Shown piece by piece: positions 30,248 to 41,930 of a DNA stretch of 64,000 nucleotides. Under the pieces are notes generated by a model. The model had not been told where the DNA came from. It was given only the letters and a program-made list of their open reading frames with translations, and did not search any database. The stretch is from Medakamo hakoo (Eukaryota; Chlorophyta; Trebouxiophyceae; Coccomyxaceae). The position numbers and the translations under genes were made by a program. Location: assembly GCA_026636295.1 (NCBI GenBank), contig CP089450.1:310001-374000 (forward strand). Reading direction: 5' to 3'. Positions within the stretch are counted from its first letter, which is position 1. Every line of letters begins with the position of its first letter.

Positions 30248-33043
30248 TCAAAACCCGGCGACGGCCGGCGCGGGCGCCGCCGCCGCCGCACCAGCACCCG
30301 CACTACTACTCTTCTTCCGCGCCTCCTCCTCCTCGGCCGGCACAAAGGGCGGCCGGGTGTTGCGGAGCAGGGCCCAGTCCACGCCCGCGAAAAAGGGGTG
30401 CGCCTTGACCGCCTCCGCCCCGCCGTCGGTGCCCAGGCGCTTGGCCTCATCCCGCTCCAGCAGGGCCGACACCAGGTCTTGGAGGGCGGGCGAGACGGCC
30501 GGCTTGGCCGGGAAGGCCAGCGGCCGCGTCAGGATGGCGTCGAACGTCGCGTCCCGCTTGGACGCGCGGAAGGGCGTGAAACCGTACGCGAGCTCGTAAA
30601 TGAGAATGCCGAGCGACCACCAGTCGACGGCGGGGCCGTGGCCCGCGCCCGTGATGACTTCGGGCGCCAGGTACTCTTCCGTGCCGACGAACGAGTTGGC
30701 GCGCGTGGACGGTTCGGCCACCACGACGCCGGGCGAGGAGGAGGCGGCGGGGGGGGAGGCGCCGGCCGGGCGGCCGGCGGGCGCGGCCTCCCCGCCCCCA
30801 CCCCCACCACTCCTCCCCAACCGTTCCAGGTGGGGCGACGGCGGCGGGCCCGCGTGCGCCAGGTCAAAGTCGGCCAGCGCGATGTGGCCGTCCCCGCCCA
30901 GCAGCACGTTCTCCGGCTTCAAGTCCCGATACACGACGCCCAGCAGGTGCAGGTACTGGAGCGCGGCCAGCACCTCGGCCGCGTAAAACCGGACGGCGGG
31001 CTCCGCAAACCGCTTGCCGGGCTGGCGGCACAGCAGCCCGTACAGTTCGCCGCCCGCGCAGTGGTCCAGCACAAAGTGGAGGTGGGAGGGCGTGGAGAGC
31101 GTGGCGTGCAGGCGGGCGACGAGCGGGTGGTCGGCCGCCGCCAGGACGCGGGCCTCCGTCAACACGCGCATGACTTTGTTGCGTTCGAGCATTTCCGCCT
31201 TGTCCAACGTCTTCAGGGCGAAGCGCGGGCGGCGGGGACGGGACGGCGAGGAGGAGGAGGCGGCAGCGGCGCCGTCGTCGCCAGACGTGGAGGGCGGCGG
31301 CGCGAGCTCCACGAGGTCCACCAGGCCAACGTCGCCTGTGCCCAGCTGCCGGACGCGGCGGAAGCAGCCGAGCGTGAGAGCGCCGCCAGGGCACGCCGCA
31401 GCGGCGGCGGCCAGGGCCTTGGCGGCCGCCACACCGGCCGCGCCAGAGTGCGGGCGGGGCGGCAGCACGCCCGGCACGACGGCGGCCCAGGGGTCGACCG
31501 CGCCCCACCCCGCCGCGAGCTGGGCGGCCGCGGTCGCGGCGACGGCCGCGGCAGCGGGCGCCGGCGCGCCGGCTTTCGCCTCCGGCTCCGCCGTCACGTC
31601 GACTTGCACACCCACCAGGAAGCGCGCGACGCCCGTCTCATCGCGCAGCGGCGCCAGGGTCAGCATGTTCCAAAAGGGCGTGCCCCCCTTTTTGTAGTTC
31701 AGGATGCGCACGCACGCTTCCTTGCCTTCCTTGACGGCGTCGCGCAGCTGGGCGACGGCCGCCGGGTCGGTGTCGGGCCCCTGCAGGAAGCGGCAGTTGC
31801 GGCCCAGGACCTCGAACCGGCCGTAGCCCGTCAGCTCCAGGAACCCGTCGGACGCAAAGACGATCGGGCAGTCGGGCAGGGACGGGTCGGCGATGCAAAA
31901 GTTTTGTTGGACGCGCTCCACGGTCGTCGCCAGGTCCAGGGCCACGCGCGGGAAGGCGGCCGGGCCGGACGGGGCGGGCGGCGCGGCAGCGGCGGGACCC
32001 GCACCGCCGGGGCCGTCCAGTCCGGGCACGGCCGCGTGCTGGTGGAGCGACGCGGGCGGCGCGGCCACGCCCGGCCCGCCGATCGCGGCTTCCGCCTCCA
32101 CCACCGCCGCCGACACCTCGTCCACCACGCCCGCCGCTACGCCCGTGCGCAGGCGGTCGTCGTACTTGACGAGCAGCGGCACGCCGGCGGCGTCGGCGAA
32201 CGCCGCGCCCTCCGTGCGGGACGTGACGTCGACCTGGACGCCCACAAACTTTGACACGCGGCCGTCCTCGGTCGTGACGGGCGTCACCGTCAGCAGGTTC
32301 CAAAAGGGCGTCCCGTCCCGGCGGTAGTTGAGCAGGCGGACGGAGCAGCCGCGCCCCTCGCGCACGGCCGCCCGGATGGTCGCCACCTCCTTGGGGTCGG
32401 TCCCCTCGCCCTGCAGGAAGCGGCAGTTGTGGCCCAGCACCTCGGCCGCCGAGTAGCCCGTCATGGCCAGGAAGCCCTCCGACGCGTACACCAGCGGGCA
32501 GTCGGGCAGGGTGGCGTCGGCGATGACAAAGGTGTGGCGCATGCCGGCCAGGACTTTGGTCAGGTTGGAGGCGGGGGCCGGGAGCTGGGGGAATGTGTGG
32601 GAGTGTGTGGGAGTGTGTGGGTGGAGAGGTGAGGGTGGGTGGGTGAGGGGGGGCGGGGGCGGGGGGTCGAGCCAAGCGTGGGGCGGGGGCTTGCCCTTTA
32701 TCGGTGGGGAGAATGCAGGCACGCCCCGCACTTGCCTCGCCCAGGCTGGGCCAGGCATTCAGCGCCTCAATGCGAGGGAAGGGTGGTCGCGAGCGCCTTC
32801 TTGAACGTGGCGGCGTTCCCACACACACAACCCAGCGTTATCGGCGGCGCACGGCTGGCCAGTGCCGCCGACCGCGAAAAAAATTGCCGCACGCCAATCC
32901 TCGACCGTTTCCACACAAACACTCACCGGCATGGCAGGGCGTTGCAGCTCTGGGTGAAGCGGGACGGCAGCGGCAGAGGAAGAAGACGGCCCGGCAGCAG
33001 CGGGCGCGTCGCCCACCGGCGGCGGCGCGGCCGCGTCTCCCAT
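30248..33043 (-). CDS. PHOT: phototropin (LOV1-LOV2-AGC kinase blue-light receptor)
   Basis: Two exons, complement of 32927-33043 and of 30248-32584 (phase 0, CCG|GTGAGT donor), 817 aa. Phototropins are flavin-binding blue-light receptors that autophosphorylate; in algae they act in gametogenesis, eyespot and photoprotection responses. Seen: LOV1 with GHNCRFLQG (photoactive Cys near residue 90) and LOV2 with GRNCRFLQG (near 301), each followed by the R-x-x-G-T-P-F-W-N segment; then an AGC-VIII kinase with glycine loop [33 protein letters not shown] in place of the usual DFDLS, a Gly/Ala-rich insertion of about 50 residues, and [11 protein letters not shown]. The insertion is typical of this kinase class. 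Both signalling Cys are present, so it should be light-active. Confidence 0.97.
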
Positions 33044-33416
33044 GCTCTTCGACTAGCAGGCACCCCCCAAAAAAACGACGGCAAAACGATTCAGGGGTCC
33101 CACCGACTCACGCCGGCCCGGCGCCGGCGTAGTAGCCACGTCCCTGGAGGCCACGGCGGGGAGAAAGGGTGGCTCGGACGACGCGTCAGGCGCGCGCGCG
33201 GAGGCCCCGAATTCGTGTTTGTTTAGCCTTTCCTCGACCGAAAAGCAACACTCGCCATCCCATCCTCTTCTCTGCCCATCCCTCCACTCCACACGCATGC
33301 ACACACGTTCCACGCCCAAAGAAAAAAAAGCAGTCCCCATTCTCCCGTTGATCATCTCACTCCCCAGTCCCACCCACTCTCTCTCTCTCTCTCTCACTTT
33401 TTGGTGTCGTTAATCT
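33044..33416 (-). promoter_or_regulatory. upstream region of phototropin with CT repeat
   Basis: 373 bases between the phototropin start and the SIN3 stop (both minus strand). It holds a (CT)n tract at 33377-33395 close to the SIN3 stop, and plain sequence elsewhere. The phototropin promoter must lie here, but no TATA box was recognised. Confidence 0.4.
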
Positions 33417-36400
33417 TCAACCTTCCATCGGCGCGGGTGCGTCGCCCGCGGCCGGCTCGCCTCCAGCCGCGGCAGCAGCCACCACGGCCGCCGCAGCGTC
33501 GGCCGCGGCCACCAGGGCGTCCGCCGCACCGCCACCGCCTTCGGCGTCCATGGGCGCGGCGACGGCGTCGCCGCCCGCCACGCCCGCCGCTAGCGCGGCT
33601 TCAGCGGCCGCGGCCTCGGCGGCGGCGGCGGCTTCGGCAGCCGCGCGGGTCGGTGACGCGGCGCGCGCACCCAACCACGCCCGCCACGCCACCACCCGCC
33701 CGGCCGCGCGCGAACCCTCCGCCGGTTCGGGCGGCGGAGGTGGGGCGGGCTCCCGCCCGCGCGCCGCACCCGCGCCCCTGCGCGCGTACGCGTCTTCCGT
33801 GTCCAGGACGTACGAGACTTTCGACGTCCCGCACGCCAGCTTGCATTCCAGGCCATTCACGGCGAGCGCGGCGTGCCCGGCCGCTTCCAACGCCGCGTCG
33901 TCCGCGGCGTCGCCGCCGGCCAAGACGGCGGGCGGCAAGCAGCGCAGTAAGAACGGCCGGCCCGGGTTGCCTTCGTCGTCCGAGTCGTCGGACCCCGGGG
34001 AGGAGGGCGCGCGGTCGGAGCCCGCGGCCGAGCCGGGGCGGCCGGGCGTGCCCCCGTCTTTTTTGGCCTTGGCCGCCGCCGCGGCCGCCGCGGCCGCCGT
34101 CGTCGCCATCTCGTACACGGACGTGTCGTCCGTCAGACGGGACAGGTAGGCCGCGAATTCGGGGCCGGGGCCGCCCGCAGCGGCAGCCGCGTCGGCGCGC
34201 TCGCCGTCGACCACCCGCACCAGCAGCGACCCAGGCAGCGTGGGCTTGGTCCCATCCGCGCTGCCGCCGGCGCGCGAGCCCTGCAGCGTGGGCGCGGCGG
34301 CGAACCGGATGGCGCCGTCGGGCAGCAGGACGCGCGCGTTGGCGACGTAGACGGCGTCGCACCGGGCGGACGGGCACCGGGCCGCCTCGTACGCGTGCAG
34401 CTCCAGCAGGCGCGACGCCGGCTCCTCCACCAGGACGGCCTGGACCGCGCGCACGAGCTTGTAGATCAGCTTGTCCAGCGTGAACAGGACGTACGAGTGC
34501 GTGCCCAGCAACGCCCGCGTCTCGTCCTCGAAGGCGGACGAGTCGAGCGTGCCGTCGATGAGGTCGGCGACCAGGCCCCGGAACTGGGAGTAGAGGCGGA
34601 AGGCGTCGGGCGAGAGGGCGGGCAGGGGCGGGCGGGGCGCGGGCGGCAGCGCGCCGGCCGCGTCGCCCGCCGCGCCCGCGGGCCCGCCGGCCGGCCCGCC
34701 CTCCAAGTGGGCCAGGTCTTCGTCCGGCGTCGCACCCCGCCCGACCGTGCCGCCCGGCGGGGCCGGCGCCGCCTTGTCGACGGCGCAGAGGACGGCCCGG
34801 CGCAGGCGGTCGTACAACAGGTGGTGCAGGCGGAAGAGCGTGAAGAAGGCGTCGGAGCCGTAGAAGACGCGGAGCGGGGTGGACGCCGGGTCGGCGGTCG
34901 ACGCGGCGTCGCCCGCCGCGGCTTCGGCGGCGGCGGCGGCGGCGGGAGCCAAGGGCCGGGCGCCGGCGGCGGCCGCGCGCGCGCGCCCGTCTTCGGCTTC
35001 CGTCTCGTCCGCCGACGCGCCGGGCGGCGGCGACTCTTCCGCGCCGTCCGCGCCGTCGTCATCCTCCCCGCCCGCGTCCGTGTCGGCCGCGTCCGTGTCG
35101 ACGGCGGCGGCGGCAGCGGCGCGGCCGCCGCCCCGGCCGCCGCGCCCACCGCCGCGGCCGCCGCCGCGGCCGCCGCGGCCGCCGCCGCGGCCACCACCGC
35201 CGGCCGCGCCGCCGTCGTCGTCGTCGTCCGACCGGGCTTCTGAGTCTTCGCCGTCTTTGACCAGGCCTTTGTTGGCGGCGGCGGCAGCAGTGGCGGCTGC
35301 ACTCGTGCGGCCACGGGTCAGCGGCGCCGTCACCTCTTCCTCGTCGCGCTGGGGCAGGCCGAGGAGGGGCTCGACGAAATCGGCCCACAGCCGCGTCGCG
35401 CGGCGGGCCTGGTCGGCGCTCAAAATCTCCGCGGCGGCGGCCTTGACGATGCGGAAGACGTCATCGTGCGTGGCCCGGTCTTTAAAGTCAAGCTCCAGGT
35501 CGTAGGCCGAGGGTGGGAGCGTGGCGACGCCCTCGGGCGTCGTGGGTTGGGCGGGCGCGCCAACTGCGGGCGCGGCCGCACCACCGCCAGCCCCACCACC
35601 GCCCTCTCCGCCCTTCGGCTCCGTCGGCGCGACGGGCGGGACGGGTAGGGGCAGGCCGCCGTCGCCGGCAACGAGCGCGCCGGCAGCAGCGCCGCCACCC
35701 AGGTGCGCGCCGGTCGCGCCAGCCGCCGCCGCCGCCGCCGCCGCCGCGCCCGCCGCGTCGGCAGACCGCCGCCGCTCGGCCGCGTCGCGCAGTCCCGCCA
35801 GCATGGCTTTCGCGGACAGGTGCCGCTTGTCCGCTTGCTTGAAGTAGAAGGACCGGTGGTCCAGCGACTTGGCGTAGTTGGTCGCAAAGACTTTGGCCCA
35901 GGCGGGAGCCATTTCCACTTTCACTTTGCGCCATTCCGCGTCCTTTTGTTCGAGGCGCGCGAGGACGACGGGCAGCCCGACGCCCGGGTTTTTCTTGAGC
36001 AGGTCGACGACCGTCGCGCCCTGCTCGCCGTAGATGCGGGCGACGGCGCGGAAGTGGACGCCGTGCAAGCCGCCAAAGGGGCCTGGGACGGCGGCTTGGA
36101 GAGGCTGCTGCGAGGCGGGCGGCGGGGAGGCCGGGCGCGGCGGCGCGGCCTCGCCGACGGTCGGGGGGGCAGTGCCGCCCTCGCCGCCTTCGGCCTGCGG
36201 CGCGGCGGACGGCGCGGCCGGCGGCGCCGCCGGCGCTTCAGCCTTGACGCCACCGCCGCCTGCCTCGACCAGCACGCCCTCCACAGGCCCGGACGGGCGG
36301 ACGTCGGCGGCCAGGGGCAGGCGGAAGGAGGCGCGGGCGTCGGGGCCGTCGGCGGTCGCGAGCGACGCCGCCAGCGGCCGCATCGCGCGCAGCGCGGCCG

Positions 36401-38801
36401 CCCCCTGCTCGATGACCACGTCCAGCTCGTACCGGTCGTCCTCCGCCCGGAACAGGGCTTCCTCGTACTGGTTCTTGCGCATGTGCTTGAAGGAGTAGTC
36501 TTCGGAGCCGGACGTGACGGAGACCCAGACGTCGTTGAGGACGGAGGTGCCGAGCGGCGTGCGTCCGGAGCAGGACAGGCGGGGGTAGCCGGTCGGCAGG
36601 CGCACGTACGACGTCGTGCACCGCTCCCAGCCCGACACGTCCAGCTCGGAGACGGGGCGGGACGCGTACTTCTCGCCCAGGGTGACGCCGCGCAGACCGC
36701 CGGGCAGGCCGGCCGCGCGGGCGGCCGCGCGCGCGCCGCGCCCCTCCGGCCCGCCCACGCCGCCCGCGTCGCCGTACCCGCCGCCCGCCTCGCACCGCGC
36801 CAGGAAATCGTGGAAGGACGCCAGCAAGTCCGGGAAGCGGCCCAGGATGTCGCCGGCCATGCCCGTCAGCTCGGCGCGGGTGATGATGCCCTGGGCAAAC
36901 AGGTTGAGGCATTTCAAAAAGTCCTGGTACGCGGGCCCCCCCGGCGGCGCGCCCGGCGCGTCGCGCGTCTGGCCGGGCGGCCGCAGCCGGGCCTTGACCC
37001 GGTCGAAGAAGGCCATTTCGCGGGCCATGGCCGCACGCGCGGCCGGTGGGGTGGGGCGGCCGTACGGGTCGTCGTCGCCGTAGGGGCGGGCGTACTCGCC
37101 CCGGCCGGACTGTGGGGGGAGGTGTGGGCGGGGGAGGGGGGGGGGCGCAGGGTGAGGGATGGGGGTGGGGGGTGTGGCGCCCAGGCAGCGCGCGGGGGGG
37201 GCCAGCACAAGGAGGGAGGCACACACACGCGGCGCGCCACCCGCCCACCCCACTCCCCACACGCGCCAAAACACGTACCTTGCGCGCGTGCAGCTTGCGC
37301 AGGACGCCCGATTCCGTCAGGCCGCCCGCGCCGCCGCCGCCGCCGCGGCCGCCGCGGCCGCCGCGCCCGCCGCGCCCGCCGCGCCCGCCGTACCCGGGCC
37401 CCGGCCCCGCCGCGGGCGGCGTCGCGTCCGGCAAAAAGTACGTAAACTCTTCCAACAAGTCCCGGTGGTTGCGGAACAGGAGCGCGACTTCCTCGTACAC
37501 GTTGGCGATCGTCTTCTGGCCCTTGCGGTACATGTTGAGGATCTCCAGAAACGCTTTGTACACGCGCTCGTCCGACGCAAAGCGCGTCTTGATCTTGTTG
37601 ACGTACGAGATGGCCTGGTCGAATTCGACGGCCTGCTTGGGGGCGGGCTCGTCGTCCAGCGTGATTTCGTAGCCCTGTTGTTGTTGTTGTGTGCGGGAGG
37701 GGGCGGGGAGGGGGGCGGCGGCGTGTGAGAGGCGCATGGGACGGGCGCAGGGGGAGGGGTGGGTGGGTGGGTGGGGTGCGGACGCGGGGTGGGGGGAGCC
37801 CGCGCGCCCTCGCCCCCCGCGGGCGTAACTGCCGCCCGCGCCGCCGACCGCTCCCCCTCCCCCCCACCCCCCACATCCCCCACCCCACCCCCGCCAGTCC
37901 CCCTGTCGCCTTGCCTTGGGCAAAAAGGTGTTGAACCCCAGGATCAGCTCCCGGTCACCCTGGAACAGATCCTTGACGCGCTGGATGACGCCCTCCGTGT
38001 TGATGCTGTTGGTGGTTGGGCGGCAGCGGGGAGTGTGGGGATGGGCGCGGGGCGTGAGAGGAGGGGGTGGGTGGGGGTGCGGCCCCGCCCTCGCCCCGCC
38101 CCCGCTCCGCGCGAACAAAAACAAGGGCCCCGCCAGGCCGCCCACAAACAAAATATACGCACTGCTGGGCCTTGAACTCCTTCATGATGTTGAGGAAAGT
38201 GTCGTAGACCCGCTTGTCGTTGGCAAAGCGTTGCTTGACCTCGCGCAGGTAGGACAGGGCGTCGCCCGTGGTGAGGCGGCCCGAACTTTGGGCGGCAGGC
38301 CGACTGCGGTGTGTGTGCGGACAGAGAAGGGGGGTGAGCGCGTGTCCACCGGCCGAGCGCACCCGCCCACTCCCGCACGCAAAGGAGCAGAGCTTTGTGC
38401 ATCCGCCCGGCCTGAGGCGGCGGCGGGCGGCGAGGGTGGCGAGCCGCGGCGGCGAGGAGGGCGAAAGGCTCTTTGCGGAGGGGGCGAGAGGGACAGTCGC
38501 TGTCGAGTCGGCCAAGGCGTTCCTCCCGCGCCAGGTCCGCGACCGGACCGCCCCGCCTCCCATATGAGCGAGAGGCTGAACGCTTGAGGACAGCTTGTCG
38601 TGGGTGCTGGGGACGGGGCGTCCCCGACCGCTCCGTGGGAGCGGGGCGGAAAAGAAAACCGCTCGGCCGCATTTGCGAGGGAGAGCTTGCGCTCCCTCCA
38701 TTTCCCGCTGCGCCGCCCGCCCGACGCGCCCACCCACCGCGCCCAATGCCAACTCACCGGGCGCCGCCGCCACGGCCGCCATCCTCGCGGCCGCGCTTCA
38801 T
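33417..38801 (-). CDS. SIN3: SIN3 family transcriptional corepressor scaffold
   Basis: Five exons, complement of 38758-38801, 38163-38303, 37915-38005, 37279-37674 and 33417-37109; 1454 aa. SIN3 scaffolds the Rpd3-type histone deacetylase complex. Domains: PAH1 (ALSYLREVKQRFANDKRVYD, INTEGVIQRVKDLFQGDREL, NTFLPKGYEI); PAH2 (QAISYVNKIKTRFASDERVY, EEVALLFRNHRDLLEEFTYF); a Gly-Arg-rich RGG block; PAH3 (MAREMAFFDRVKARLRPP, AGDILGRFPDLLASFHDFL); the HDAC-interacting domain (RLPTGYPRLSCSGRT, NDVWVSVTSGSEDYSFKHMR); and the SIN3 C-terminal domain (LDHRSFYFKQADKRHL and later). A second RGG block and acidic Asp/Glu runs lie in the C-terminal half. The third intron starts with GC instead of GT (AAG|GCAAGG). 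The first exon encodes a 14-residue basic start. The many phases all agree, so the model is firm in the conserved parts. Confidence 0.95.
37675..37914 (-). other. GC-AG intron in SIN3
   Basis: 240-base intron whose 5' end reads GCAAGG after the exon end CCCAAG, and whose 3' end is AACAACAACAG. Protein continuity (NTFLPK then GYEITLDDE) places it exactly. GC-AG introns are a known minor class. Confidence 0.85.
38304..38757 (-). other. first intron of SIN3 (454 bases)
   Basis: The longest intron in the window. It carries GTGAGT at the donor and ACCGCAG at the acceptor. Nothing gene-like beyond composition-driven open frames is visible. Confidence 0.75.
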
Positions 38802-39200
38802 GGCCGCGAAACGACGGGCAAGGGCTCAGCGGGGCGGGAAGGGAAAGAGGAGGCAAAGAGCAGCAGGATCGACGCGCCGACGCGACCTTGTCCTTCTCTC
38901 CCAGCCGGAGGGGTCAGTTTCCGCGGCCGCTGATGAGGACTGGCGTGTGAGCAAGTAAACTGAGGTGGGTGGGGCGGGACGAGGCCTCCGCGTGAGGCAG
39001 CTGCGCGAGCCCCGTTTTTCGTTGGACAGAAGAATGAGCGAGAGCCGCGAGCCCAACCAGGCCACTCCCAACTTTCTGAACGCCGGCGCGCAGAGCGTTT
39101 TTCGTGTGAGGCCGGCCGCGCGCGCGCTGCTGCAAAGGGCATCGACCGCGCGCGAACTCCTTCCAGCCCGTGTCCCGCCCTTGGCCCCGCCCGCGCCACC
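38802..39200. promoter_or_regulatory. divergent promoter: SIN3 / SEC23
   Basis: A 399-base gap between opposed start codons. It includes GCGCGCGC (about 39117-39126) and no evident TATA box or coding signal. Confidence 0.45.
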
Positions 39201-41930
39201 ATGGGCGACAACCATTTCGCCGCCATCGAAGAAACGGACGCGGTCCGGCTAAGCTGGAATGTGTGGCCAAACACGCGTTTAGAGGCTGCCAAATGCGTTG
39301 TCCCCATCGCGGCCGTCTACTCGCCGGTCAAGCCGCTGCCCAACATGCCGGTACGTGTTTGGAAAAAGGTGGTCGGCGCGTGCGCGCTCAGCCACCGTCG
39401 CGCGGGTGGCTGCATGAGGGGCTGTGGGATGGTCGCGGCCGTGTGCGGCGTCGGCGCGAAAGCGTTCACAAAACGGCCGCGCACGCACACTTGCGCCCTT
39501 GAAACCTGCGTCCAACGCCGCGGCCGGGGGGCAGGACGGACGTGTCTAGTCAGCGGGAGCGATGTGTGTGGGCGTGCGTGCGATGTGGGCGCTGTCGCAC
39601 GCCCGGAAAGAGCGACGGCGCGACCAGCGCGCGCCATTCGCTCCTCCCTCCTCACTCCTGCTCCCTCCCCTTCCCCCCCTCCGCCGTCCCATCCCATCCA
39701 CACACAGGTCGTCCAATACGAACCTGTCCCCTGCAAAGGCTGCGGCGCCATCCTCAACCCGTACTCCGCCGTCGACTTCGCGTCCCGCCTCTGGACGTGC
39801 GCCCTGTGCCACGGCCGCAACCACTTCCCGCCACACTACGCGGGCGCGTCCGAGTCCAACCTGCCCGCCGAACTCTTCCCGACGTGCACGACCATCGAGT
39901 ACCAGACGCCGCCGCCCGCGCCCGTCCAGCCGCCTGCGTACGTGTTCGTCGTGGACACGTGCCTGGGCGAGGACGAGCTGGGGCACGCGCGCCGGGCGTT
40001 GACGGGCGCGCTGGCGGCCCTGCCCGAGTACGCCCAGGTCGGCCTGGTGACCTTTGGCACGCACGTGTCCGTCCACGAACTGGGCTTCCCCGACATGGCG
40101 AAAGCGTACGTGTTTCAGGGCGGGCGGGAGCACAGCCCGGCGGCCGTGGCGGCCCAGCTGGGGTTGGGCCCTGGCGGCCGCCCGGGCGCGCCGCCGCCGC
40201 CCCGGCCCGCGGCCGGCGGCGGCGCCCCACCCCTCCCCCCCCACCAGGCCGCGGGGCGCCGCTTCATCCTGCCCCTGTCCGAGGCTGAGTTCGCGCTCAA
40301 CGCGGCGTTGGACGACCTGGCCCGCGACGCCTTCCCGCCGCTGGCCGAGTGCCGCCCGGCCCGCTGCACCGGCACGGCCGTCTCGGTCGCGGCCGCCCTG
40401 GCCGCGGCCTGCCTGCCGCCCGGCCTCTGCGCGGGCCGCATCCTGCTCTTCGTCGGCGGGCCGTCGACGGACGGGCCCGGCCGCGTCGTGGAACGGTCCC
40501 TCGCCGAACCGATTCGGTCGCACAAAGACCTGGCCAAAGACGCGGCGCCCCTGTTTGCCAAGGCCGCGAAATTTTACGCGGGCGTCGGGTCGGCCATGGT
40601 GGCGGCGGGCCATGCGCTGGACATTTTCGCGTGTTCGCTGGACCAGGTCGGCCTCGCCGAAATGAAGCCGGCCATCGAACGCACCGGCGGCGTCGCCGTC
40701 CAGGCCGACACGTTTGCCAACCCCGTCTTTCGCGAGTCGTTGAAACGGCTGCTGGCGCCCCCCTCCGACACGGCGTCCCACCTGGGCACCGCCGCCGCCG
40801 CCACGCTGGAAGTCATCCCCTCCCGCGACGTCCGCGTGTCGGGCGCGTTGGGCCCGGCCGCGCCGGCCGACCGCCGTGGGCCCGCCGTCGCCGAAACCCC
40901 CGTCGGCATGGGCGGGACGTCCGCCTGGAAGCTCGCGGGCTTGGACGCGTCGACCGCCGTCACGCTGTTCTTTGAGCCCGCCGCGCCCGGCGCGTCGGGC
41001 CGGGGCGGGGACGGGCCCGGGCCCGGCGCGGCCCAGCAGCTGTACATTCAAATCGTCACGCGGTACCTGCACGCGACGGGCGCGCCCCGCACGCGCGTCA
41101 CGACCCTCACCCGGCGGTGGACGGACGGCGGCGACACCGCGGGCCTGGTCGCGGGCTTCGACCAGGAGGCCGCGGCCGTGGTGTGCGCCCGCCTGGCCAC
41201 CCACAAGATGGAGACGGAGGAAGACTTTGACGCGACCCGGTGGCTCGACCGCACGCTCATCCGCCTGTGCGCGCGCTTTGGCGAGTACCGGCGCGACGAC
41301 CCGGCGTCCTTCGCCCTCGCGCCCGGCCTCGCCTTCTTCCCGCAGTTCCTGTTCAACCTGCGCCGGTCCGCGTTCGTCCAGGTGTTCGGGTCCTCGCCCG
41401 ACGAGACGGCGTACGCCCGCCTGTGGCTGGGCCGGGCGGGCGTCCCCGACGGCATGGTCATGGTGCAACCCACGCTGCTGTCGTACGGCCTGGGCAGCCC
41501 GGCCCCGGAACCCGTCCTGCTGGACGTCGCGGCCGTGGCGCCCGACCGCGTCCTGCTCCTCGACTCCTTCTTCCACGTCGTCGTCTTCCACGGCGCGACG
41601 GTGGCGCAGTGGCGCAAGGCGGGGTACGCGTCCGACCCGGCGCACGCGGCCCTGGCGGCCCTGCTCGACGCGCCGCGCCGGGACGCGGCCGCCCTGTGCC
41701 GGTCGCGCTTCCCCGTCCCGCGCCTGGTCGACTGCGACCAGCACGGCTCCCAGGCCCGGTTCCTGCTGGCCAAACTGAATCCGTCGGCCACCTACAACTC
41801 CTCCAACGGCGGACCGGGCGGGCCGGTCATGGGCGGGCCGGCGGTCGCGGGCGCCGAGGTGATCCTGACGGACGACGTGTCGCTCGCCGTGTTCATGGAA
41901 CACCTGAAAAAGCTGGCGGTGCAGTCGTAG
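39201..41930 (+). CDS. SEC23: COPII coat GTPase-activating subunit SEC23
   Basis: Two exons, 39201-39350 and 39708-41930 (phase 0), 790 aa. SEC23 pairs with SEC24, activates the GTPase Sar1 and forms the inner COPII coat on ER exit vesicles. Seen: MGDNHFAAIEETDAVRLSWN with VWPNTRLEAAKCVVPIAA; the zinc finger CKGCGAILNPYSAVDFASRL...CALC; the trunk domain (YVFVVDTCLGEDELGHARRA, VGLVTFGTHVSVHELGF); LDIFACSLDQVGLAEMKP; the helical region; and the gelsolin-like end with DCDQHGSQARFLLAKLNPS. A Pro/Ala/Gly-rich loop of about 35 residues interrupts the trunk. The 357-base intron ends in CACACACAG. Length is normal for SEC23. Confidence 0.97.
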   Translation: MGDNHFAAIEETDAVRLSWNVWPNTRLEAAKCVVPIAAVYSPVKPLPNMPVRVWKKVVGACALSHRRAGGCMRGCGMVAAVCGVGAKAFTKRPRTHTCALETCVQRRGRGAGRTCLVSGSDVCGRACDVGAVARPERATARPARAIRSSLLTPAPSPSPPPPSHPIHTQVVQYEPVPCKGCGAILNPYSAVDFASRLWTCALCHGRNHFPPHYAGASESNLPAELFPTCTTIEYQTPPPAPVQPPAYVFVVDTCLGEDELGHARRALTGALAALPEYAQVGLVTFGTHVSVHELGFPDMAKAYVFQGGREHSPAAVAAQLGLGPGGRPGAPPPPRPAAGGGAPPLPPHQAAGRRFILPLSEAEFALNAALDDLARDAFPPLAECRPARCTGTAVSVAAALAAACLPPGLCAGRILLFVGGPSTDGPGRVVERSLAEPIRSHKDLAKDAAPLFAKAAKFYAGVGSAMVAAGHALDIFACSLDQVGLAEMKPAIERTGGVAVQADTFANPVFRESLKRLLAPPSDTASHLGTAAAATLEVIPSRDVRVSGALGPAAPADRRGPAVAETPVGMGGTSAWKLAGLDASTAVTLFFEPAAPGASGRGGDGPGPGAAQQLYIQIVTRYLHATGAPRTRVTTLTRRWTDGGDTAGLVAGFDQEAAAVVCARLATHKMETEEDFDATRWLDRTLIRLCARFGEYRRDDPASFALAPGLAFFPQFLFNLRRSAFVQVFGSSPDETAYARLWLGRAGVPDGMVMVQPTLLSYGLGSPAPEPVLLDVAAVAPDRVLLLDSFFHVVVFHGATVAQWRKAGYASDPAHAALAALLDAPRRDAAALCRSRFPVPRLVDCDQHGSQARFLLAKLNPSATYNSSNGGPGGPVMGGPAVAGAEVILTDDVSLAVFMEHLKKLAVQS

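Noticed and set aside
35703-37445. 580-residue + strand frame opposite SIN3
   Set aside because: Shadow of a GC-rich conserved gene; translation is Arg/Gly-rich with no motif.
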